Both the position numbers and the translations under genes were made by a program. A model generated the notes under the pieces. The model did no database searches. It saw only the letters and a program-made list of their open reading frames with translations, and was not told the origin of the DNA. Of a stretch of DNA of 64,000 bases, positions 56,568 to 64,000 are shown in pieces. The stretch is from positions 806,001 through 870,000 of the forward strand of contig JAHLMK010000005.1 of assembly GCA_019915135.1 (NCBI GenBank), read 5' to 3'. This DNA comes from Strobilurus pachycystidiatus (Eukaryota; Basidiomycota; Agaricomycetes; Agaricales; Physalacriaceae). Numbering within the stretch: the first letter of the stretch is position 1; each line of letters starts with the position of its first letter.

Positions 56568-58233
56568 ATGCTGTTTTCCAGGAAGACCATCCTCACGAAG
56601 GGCAGAAAGCCTCTCTACGCCGCGTCCCGCGTGCTCAATGCCTCGTCAGCGTCAGCGTCGTCGGCATTCGCAAAGTGCTGGGTGCATAGCACCAACAAAA
56701 CGTCTGCCCTCTTCAAATCAGTGAAGAGTCAGGGTCTGCGCCGGGCCTACTCGACGGGAACTGAAAGCGAGTCCTCGGCAGCCTCTCTTCCGCTCTACAG
56801 TCCGTATCGTCCCCCGTTTCTCCTTATATATCTCGTCTGACCCGTGTTTCGTGTTTCAAGAGAAGCTCATCACTGCTTGGACACAGACTCCGACCAAATG
56901 GTATCCTCTGCCATTAGCCGTGGGCGCGCTGCTGCTCGTCGCCATACAGTACCGCAAGAAGTCTGCGCGCTCAAAAGAGGTCCAGGTCGATGAGCATGGC
57001 CTCGAGGTCGTCCGCCTCAAGGGCCCTTGGCATGTCAGTCGCTCTCCTCCCACCTAAACTTCCACACGTCGCTCAAACTTTGACCAGGTCCACGTTATTG
57101 GCGCTCTACCTCTCCGGAACATGTCCCGCCTTTGGGGCTACATGAACTCCCTCGAACTCCCCGTCTGGTTCCGCCCAGTAGGCTTCCGCATATACTCCGG
57201 CATCTTTGGCTGCAATCTCGACGAGATAGACCCAGTCGACCTCAGATCCTATGCCTCTCTGGGCGACTTTTTCTATCGCAAACTAAAAGCCGGCGCACGA
57301 CCGGTCGATCCTGCACTTCTCGTCAGCCCCGCCGATGGCAAGATTCTGCACTTTGGCACGATCCACGCTGACGACCTCCGCATCGAGCAAGTCAAGGGCG
57401 TCACCTACTCTCTTGATGCGCTGCTGGGCGTGGAGCGTCCTGGATCGCCGAAACCATCCGTCGCTGTCATGCAAGGTAACTCGATGCCGGTCGTAGACGA
57501 CCACGAGTTCGCCAACGTCAATGGAATCGAGTACACGCTCGACCAGTTAATAGGCACGTCCTCCACTCCGACAAACGAGGACGTGCCACACAAATTTGGC
57601 GAGCAAACCGACGCGTCCGTGGACAACAACACCGACGCGCAGGACAGCGTCACCGTCGCAATGGAGCTCGGCGTCCGGCCTGCTCTCCAGCGCTCAGCTA
57701 CCATGATGCCCCGTCCCGGCAACTCTCTTTACTTCTCCGTCATCTACCTCGCACCGGGCGACTATCACCGCTTCCACTCTCCCACAGCATGGGTGGTCGA
57801 GAAACGCAGACACTTTGTCGGCGAACTCTTCTCGGTATCTCCGTGGATGGCCCGGCGTTTACCAAACTTGTTCGTGCTGAATGAGCGGGTGGCGCTGTTA
57901 GGCCGATGGAAGCATGGGTTCTTTGGCATGGTACCGGTGGGAGCTACGAACGTCGGCAGCATCAAGGTCAACTTTGACTCGGAGCTGAGGACGAACGTCC
58001 GCGGGAAGAGGCCACCTCCTGGCACATACACCGAGGCTGTGTATTCGGCGGCATCCAAGGTTCTGAACGGTCAACCGCTAGTGGCAGCACAAGAAATGGG
58101 TGGGTTCTGTTTGGGGAGCACGATCGTCCTCATCTTTGAGGCACCCGAGGATTTCGAGTTCGCGGTGGAGGCTGGTCAAAAGGTCAAGGTTGGGCAGAAG
58201 CTGGGCGATGTCCTCAAGGCGAAAGTCGATTAA
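56568..58233 (+). CDS. PSD1: Mitochondrial phosphatidylserine decarboxylase
   Basis: Decarboxylates phosphatidylserine to phosphatidylethanolamine in the mitochondrial inner membrane. The N-terminus MLFSRKTILTKGRKPLYAAS is a basic presequence, followed by one inner-membrane helix (WYPLPLAVGALLLVAIQYRK). The catalytic part has LPLRNMSRLWGYMN, FFYRKLKAGARPVDPALLVS, SPADGKILHFG, YLAPGDYHRFHSPTAWVVEK, FVLNERVALLGRWKHGFFGM, and the self-cleavage site LGST (GGFCLGSTIVLIFE), where the serine becomes the pyruvoyl group. A roughly 95-residue insert separates the first and second halves and repeats a short motif (GVTYSLDALLG and GIEYTLDQLIG). Three exons; the ATG at 56568 is the only one giving a presequence. 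Stop after KAKVD. Confidence 0.95.
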
Positions 58234-58466
58234 TCAATAGTTGCCCAGTCGGAATACTTGCTTAATAGAGGGATATCAGGGATATTGGATACGACACTCA
58301 GTCGCTTGTCATTTCTTCAACAGAGTGTGGTAGCGTACAGGTACATCATACAAATGATTACTAGCGTCTCGTGGATCATTTGGATGATAGAATACATTCC
58401 GTTGGATGAGGCTAAGAGGAACGTTATACCTGATTTATACAAGTCTCATACACGCGTAAAAACCCT

Positions 58467-59222
58467 TCAAGCCGCTACACTCTTCATTGCTACAGAACTG
58501 ACGACGACATTATCGACAAATGCATGCTGCTTGGCCGAGTCCCCTTTGAGGGATAGGAAACCAGGCTCATTATTCAGTTTGTGGTACTGAGCAACAGAAT
58601 CAGAAAGACCGACGTAGACAGAGGAAGCAGGTTCACCTTTTGTATCCTCTGCCAATCCGTGAGTTGTTCCAATGTTCCCAATGGTACCATTGTGCCATCG
58701 ACGACTCTGTCCAGCTTGGATTGGACATCAGATGCTGATGTTGATTTATCGCAAATGTGCACCACGAGAAGGGCTTTGGTTTCGTCAGATATACCATAAC
58801 GGCGTATTGCTTCGGTTATCTTGGCAATGTAAGTATGTTATAGTTATGAGCGAGGATGGCGTGGACACACGTTATTGGTGGGATTGAGGGCCCAGAGGAT
58901 CTCAGAGTGGACTGTCTTGGTTCGCAGGGAAGAGTGTATCTCGGATAGGATAGCCTGGTATACAGCTGTCTGCAGATGTAAAAGACTGGTGATCTGCTCT
59001 CCAAGTCAACTCGACAGAATGCAATTTGGATGTAAGACGCACAAGGGTAGCATCGATAAATGCAAAGTTCATCTCGTCCCTCTCTTTTTCACCGGCTGGA
59101 CCATCGGCACTGGCGGCGGCTATTATTCTCTTCCTGATAGCAGCAGCATTGTTTATGGGAGTGTAGAGGAAGCAGTAGGCCGTTTGGCAGCGATCGAGGT
59201 GGTCAAAGAGCAAGGTCTCCAT
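58467..59222 (-). CDS. CGI121: KEOPS/EKC complex subunit CGI121 (TPRKB homologue)
   Basis: A small subunit of the complex that makes the universal tRNA modification t6A and affects telomere and transcription functions. The start METLLFDHLDRCQTAYCFLY leads to AAIRKRIIAAASADGPAGEK, EMNFAFIDATLTAVYQAILS, the signature LRTKTVHSEILWALNPTNNI and TEAIRRYGISDETKALLVVH, and ends VDNVVVSSVAMKSVAA. Four exons on the minus strand with clean GT-AG joints: NFAFIDATL to TAVYQAIL, then NPTNN to ITEAIRRYG, then a final one. About 190 residues, family length. It converges on PS decarboxylase and is divergent from the kinase. Confidence 0.93.
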
Positions 59223-59522
59223 CAAGAGACGGAGCTCTAAGTCCGTACCACAAATCAGCCCTTCATCTTGATGGGACTGATGGCCGCGCGGCTTGGGTTT
59301 GAGCATTCCGAGCCTGCACAGCCTTGCAGACAAGTGAAAGCGATGCACCGTTCTTCATGAGGTCCATTTCACTGTACGTTGCATATTAGCTGCGAAAGAT
59401 ATGGCTGTTACACTGGGGACGACCTGTCGGCTGGCCGCCGGCCATCACAGGAATCATGATGTCGCCATTTCGTCGCGTGGCACATTTTGCCCGATCCTCA
59501 ATTCGAACGTCCAGGTGCCTGG
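59223..59522. promoter_or_regulatory. Compact divergent promoter, CGI121 / GCK kinase
   Basis: 300 bp between two divergent ATGs. The kinase frame stays open upstream to about 59487 without an ATG. No element was recognised. Confidence 0.45.
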
Positions 59523-62159
59523 ATGTCCAACCAACCCTCAGTGCACACCCTCTACAAACGTCTCGAGACCATCGGCAAAGGCTCGTATGGCTCCGTTTCC
59601 AAGGGCATCCACCTCCCAACCGGCAATGTCGTCGCACTCAAAATCATCGACCTCGACCGCGAGGACGATGATGTCGGCGACATCCAGCGCGAAGTCGCTC
59701 TCCTCACTCAGCTGCGCGACGCCCCCAACATAACACAATACTACGGCTGCTACATGGATGGCCCTCGCGTCTGGATAGCCATGGAACTCGCCCAGGGTGG
59801 CAGCGTGTACTCTCTCATGAAGGTTTCGCCAGATGACTGCCTCGAGGAGCGCTACATCTCTGTCATTATCCGCGAGGTTCTCGTTGCCCTCTGCTATCTC
59901 CACAAAATCCCTGTCATCCACCGCGACATCAAGGCCGCCAACGTTCTCGTTACTGCTACAGGAAAAGTCATGATCTGTGACTTTGGTGTGTCTGCGCTCT
60001 TGGCCACCGCGTCTAGCAAGCGCAACACCCTCACGGGAACCGTACATTGGATGGCGCCAGAGATTCTCCAAACCATCGCCGCATATGACGTTAAAATCGA
60101 TATATGGAGTCTTGGTATCATGATCTATGAAATGGTGAAAGGTGCCCCGCCGCATTCTAACATGGGATCTCAGCAGGAGGTCATGGAGCTCATCACCAAG
60201 ATGAAGCCTCCTCGCTTGCAAGACAACGACGGCGGCAAAGATATGCGAGAGTTTGTCGCAATGTGCCTCAAAGAATCCCCAACAGAGGTACTGATACATC
60301 AATTTCAGGTTATCCTCGTTCTTTTTTCTCATGATTCTTTAGCGTGCGTCAGCGGAAGATCTCACGAAATCCAAGTGGATGAAAACTAACGGCAAAGTGC
60401 CGACATCAATACTCCAAGATGTTGTTCGACGTTTAACACAGGCACCACCTCGTGCGAGTCTAGCTGAACCTTTGGATTGGGAACGTGAAAAGTATATCAT
60501 TTGTTATCTTCGTCAACCACTTCTCATCTGTATCCAGTTTTGAGGACGCGGACGATGATGACGAGCGCTCTTGGGAGTTTGACACTATTCGCGGGCGTCC
60601 GTTGAACCATTCCTACGACGATTTCCTCTCATTAGACGCTGACGACGATGAGGTTCAAAGTCAGTCTACCCTTAGGCCTCCTGCAGGCCCCTTACCCTCA
60701 TCTCTTCGCGGTCTTTTCGGTGATGATTCATCATCTTCTACTCCCACTCCGGAGCCGTTCTCGTCTTATTCTGGTCGAAGTAGTCCCAGTCCACCTCCGC
60801 CCCTTACGCGCGACAGGACCATCAAAGCATCGCCTCTTCCAGGCTTTTTCGATGAGGACTCAGATACAGACAGGAACTTTGTGTTCCCAAGGACACTCCG
60901 ACCGCGACCCAGTATTCCCAATGCCGACGACGAGGTGGCCAATGGCTCTATGCCACGCGCACCCACTTTGAACACTGATTTAGACAAAGTCACTGAAAAT
61001 GGGTCGCCTTCCACACCATCCGCGCGATCCGCCCTATCTTACCGTGACGTTCGGTCCAGTCGCGGCTTAGCCGACATCGAGATACCCTCTCATCAAGATA
61101 CCAAACCTGATATTCAGCTATCTATCACGCCTATTCCCGACACAAATGTACCGACTCCACCTCTTGTACTGCCGAAAGAGCCTCTAGCAAGTAAAGAAGA
61201 GGTAGACTTAGCGTCGCCAACTGCGTTCCAATTCCCTCCTTCGGCTTCCAGCTCGAAGACATCATCACCGGCCTTGCCGCCGTCGCGTCAAACTACACGC
61301 CAGGTCTCACCGCGCGCTAATACCTCAATATCTTCACATCAGTCGACGTATTCTTTGGATATCCCCGGCGCGATTAAGCGTTTTCCTGCTAGTAGTCCCC
61401 GCTCACCACCATCCATCGCACGAACTAGATCGGCCACCGCCTTACCTGAAGCCATCCCCTTCAGAACACAGATGCCGGAAAGTCCGATCCCTTCTCTAGT
61501 CCCGCCGATAAAGCCATTCGCCAAACAACGGGACCGTAGCGGGAGTGGAAGTGATTCTGGCACAAAGACGAATGGTCTCGGAACACCGGGGTTGAAAGAT
61601 GTTCTCAAGGTACCTTATTTCCATTTCATGTCCCTTCTTGCGGTATTCATGTCTTTCTTAGATCCCGTCGCTAACCTCCGAACATCAACTTGGACTATCC
61701 GACCTCCTCCCCCCTTCTCCATCTGCAGGTATGGCTGCCCCGAGGAATTTCTCCCCGGCTCCCAGTCACCTCAACAACTCAACGACGTACACGACCAATA
61801 CCAGCCAGTACTCCGCTTTCCGCGAGGCAGCGTCCTCAAACTTCAACCCCTCGTTCTCGCTGGGACTACCTCGTACGAGCTCCCCGCCATCCTTTGATCT
61901 GTCCCCGAGCTCGCAGGCCATCCTGCCTCAGCTCCGTCCGCTGGATTATATGGAATTTGTCAACGCGGATCGGACGCATATTGAGCTGGCGCGGACGATT
62001 GAGGATCTGAGTCGATGTTTGGCTGTCGTCGAGGTTGGCTTGAATGGGATGCTGGACAGTGTGCGGACGGATAGGATTGAGGAGGAGAGAGAACAGGATG
62101 ATTCTTATACAGAGGATGATACGTTCGCGGACTATTTACATGGCGTTCCTGCGCGATGA
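59523..62159 (+). CDS. Ste20-family germinal-centre kinase (Nak1/Kic1/Sid1-like)
   Basis: A Ser/Thr kinase of the GCK group that acts in morphogenesis or septation networks. From the ATG at 59523 (MSNQPSVHTLYKRLETIGKG) the kinase domain has the P-loop GKGSYGSVSKG, the lysine VALKIIDLD, the catalytic loop HRDIKAANVLV, DFGVSALLA and APEILQTIAAYDVKIDIWSLG. The activation segment reads LTGTVHWMAPE, whereas family members usually have GTPFW or GTPYW. About residue 255 starts the second exon; after LTQAPPRASLAEPLDWERE comes an intron, then a long disordered Ser/Pro-rich region with Asp/Glu runs. The C-terminus has a helical domain (DYMEFVNADRTHIELARTIE), DLSRCLAVVEVGLNGMLDSV, typical of fungal Nak1-type kinases, and ends FADYLHGVPAR. 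Four exons, about 800 residues. Confidence 0.9.
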
Positions 62160-62391
62160 TGATATTGTATCTTTATACCTACACGGACCTAGTTATCACA
62201 TACTTCCGCCTGTTCTGAAAAGTTCACCGTCAAGCCCTTGGGAAGTAGCGGGGATCTTTGTTTATCATCATGGTAGCTAGCGCAATTCTAACAGGTCCCA
62301 TACCGTCCCAACGAATCACGATCACAACCTCGGTGAAGTGATCGTTCCAGCGCTTAGTCATCCTGCGTCTGGTTGACCTGCATCATCGACA

Positions 62392-64000
62392 ATGGAATCC
62401 CAAGCCAAGCAGCTTGAAGAGAAGCGACAACGCGAAGAGGACATTCGCCGCCAAATTGCTGCTCTACAGGCTCAGCTTCCCTCGTCGCCCCCGGCGCGCC
62501 CACCATCGCCACCCAAGCAGCCCAAACGACCGCGCGAGACAACGCTAGCACCGGCCACTCCATCTCCAAGTACGTGCGCTATACAGCCCGCTAACATATG
62601 CTCAATTGACGCCAGAGAAGAAGAGAAAGACCGTCGAAACGCGTCGAGACTCGCTGCCGAAGCTTTCCTATGCCACCTCTTCATTGTCCTCCACAACGAT
62701 CAAACCGATACCGAAACAGCCGGTCCTCGTGCCATCCAAACCCGCGCCGTCTAATCTGCTATCCAAGCTAGCTAAACATGCTACGACCTCCCCTGACGAT
62801 GACGAAGCGCCACCACTACTTCGTTCCAGCGCATTGACTGACAGGCCTGCGGAACAATCGACGAGCGCGCCGACACGCGCCGATGATCTGACAATTATTG
62901 AGGATATCCAGCCAGGTCCGTACGACCACCGTCCGCCCTTTGATGATCCCAATTTCGACAAACTCGAACCGCACTCTGGTATCAGGCTCTCGTACGTTGT
63001 TCCATTTCTCGCGTGTCCCATTCCGCCTTGTTGAAAACATGCAGGTCGCGCTCTCTTGCACACGACGATGTCGAGGAATACCTGACCGCTCGCTTCTACA
63101 TCTCTCCTTCGCGTCTTTATTCCTGTGTTCGACTCTCCCCCGACAAACAGAGCTACGACGTTCCTGTAGGTGGTGACTGGATCACAATTGCTGTTGTTGC
63201 AGAGCGCGGTCCCATCTGTTACACCAAAGCTCCCATTCCTCTGGAATCCGACGCGGTCAAAGGCAAAGGGAAGGAGAAGGAGAAAGCTGCGCCCAAACCA
63301 TCTGGAAAGAAGTATGTCCGCATCACACTTGTGGATCTGGGTGCGCGAACACGCAGCTCCTCGTCTGCCACTGGAGGCAAAGCGGTTGTTGGAGGCGACG
63401 CCTGTTTGTCTCTACTTCTCTTTGAATCGGACGCGTACGATATCATCACGGGTGAGGGTATCTCGAAGAGCAAAAAGAGGTACAGAGGCGGGAGCGGAGG
63501 CGCATTCGAGAGCATGTCCAAACTCAAGGAAGGCGATGTCATTCTCCTCATGAACCCCAAAATCATGAAGCCTAATCAGGTGAACATTTTTCTTTTGTGA
63601 CGATGATCTTCCTGATTAACAAGATTGTTAAGGGTTCGCGGAATGCTCAAAACTTCAACGTGCTTGGAATAACGCCTGAGTCTGCCGAAAACATCACCGT
63701 CCTAGGAAGAGCAGCCGATCTGGGCTTATGTCCAGCAGTCAAACGCGACGGATCCACTTGTCGGTCGTGGTTTGACAAACGTGTCGCCCAGGCCTGTGAC
63801 TGGCACGTACAGGATGCGGTGAAACGGACACGGTCCGCTCGTGCTGAATTTTCCATTGGGTAAGCTATGACACGGTCTTACATTCCTATCACAAAATAAC
63901 GAGTTTCTCCTTCCAGCACTACGGGCATGTCGAACACTTCCGCCAAGAAGAAGAATCCCGCCTTTGACCCTGCTCGTCGATGGGGTATGAAGCCGGAACC
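62392..64000 (+). CDS. MCM10: DNA replication factor MCM10, N-terminal and central part
   Basis: Needed for activation of the CMG helicase and loading of polymerase alpha at replication origins. The gene is cut by the right edge. The start MESQAKQLEEKRQREEDIRR is a coiled coil, followed by a disordered basic region (KKRKTVETRRDSLPK). The OB-fold part is clear: RFYISPSRLYSCVRLSPDKQ, DWITIAVVAERGPICYTK, YVRITLVDLGAR, KLKEGDVILLMNPKIMKPNQ. It leads into the MCM10 zinc finger ITVLGRAADLGLCPAVKRDG, then STCRSWFDKRVAQACDWHVQ, with Cys-x10-Cys-x11-Cys-x2-His spacing. The last visible exon begins TTGMSNTSAKKKNPAFDPAR and then WGMKPEP. Introns at about 62570-62616, 62990-63044, 63580-63633 and 63862-63917. 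Confidence 0.92.

Noticed and set aside
59538..60332. 264-codon minus-strand ORF opposite the kinase domain
   Set aside because: Antisense shadow of strongly biased kinase codons; the kinase motifs on the plus strand explain the region.
1..64000. CRISPR arrays, transposon terminal repeats, tRNA or rRNA genes
   Set aside because: No regularly spaced repeats, transposase or reverse-transcriptase motifs, or cloverleaf-type tRNA sequences were seen by eye; a dedicated search could still find a small one.

Overview
The window is nuclear DNA of a filamentous basidiomycete, most likely an agaricomycete. Most genes carry many short introns of about 50-60 nt, the proteins are fungal (class V chitin synthase with a myosin head, Ecl1-type lifespan factor, SHR3 chaperone, lanosterol synthase), and genes are packed tightly on both strands. 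No operon, CRISPR, phage, tRNA or rRNA gene was recognised. All functional names are homology calls made by eye on spliced translations; no database search was run.

Layout. 0-7.7 kb (+): the tail of an unidentified gene, a Golgi GDP-mannose transporter and pyruvate carboxylase. 7.7-15 kb is gene-poor and holds SmB (+), an Ecl1-like factor (-) and SHR3 (-). 15.9-25 kb: a PX-PH-RhoGAP protein (-) divergent from an iron-sulfur L-serine dehydratase (+), which converges on a universal stress protein (-). 25-35 kb: a Ser/Thr-rich single-pass membrane protein (+), a four-helix MARVEL-like protein (-), gene relics, a helical-repeat mitochondrial candidate (-), an MFS transporter (-) and a PQ-loop protein (+). 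35-49 kb: lanosterol synthase (-) divergent from RanGAP (+), a zinc-finger gene with an internal duplication (-), a U1A/U2B''-like protein (-), kinetochore Dsn1/Mis13 (-), a multi-exon gene of unknown function (+), a truncated F-box/LRR relic and a nuclease-fold-like gene that lacks its catalytic motif. 50-64 kb: myosin-motor chitin synthase (-), mitochondrial phosphatidylserine decarboxylase (+), the KEOPS subunit CGI121 (-), a GCK-family Ste20 kinase (+) and the N-terminal part of MCM10 (+).

Most genes are housekeeping: cell wall and polarity (chitin synthase, RhoGAP, GDP-mannose transport, GCK kinase), lipids (lanosterol synthase, PS decarboxylase, PQ-loop protein), splicing (SmB, U1A-like) and chromosome biology (Dsn1, MCM10, RanGAP). 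Neighbours share no obvious pathway. Several divergent pairs share intergenic regions of only about 150-500 bp, which probably act as two-way promoters.

No novel defence-like or metabolic system was found. The most unusual signals are degenerate copies of gene 3' ends lying just downstream of the genes they match (two independent cases), the zinc-finger duplication that includes its intron position, the unknown multi-exon gene at 44.4-46.7 kb, and several motif deviations in otherwise conserved enzymes.
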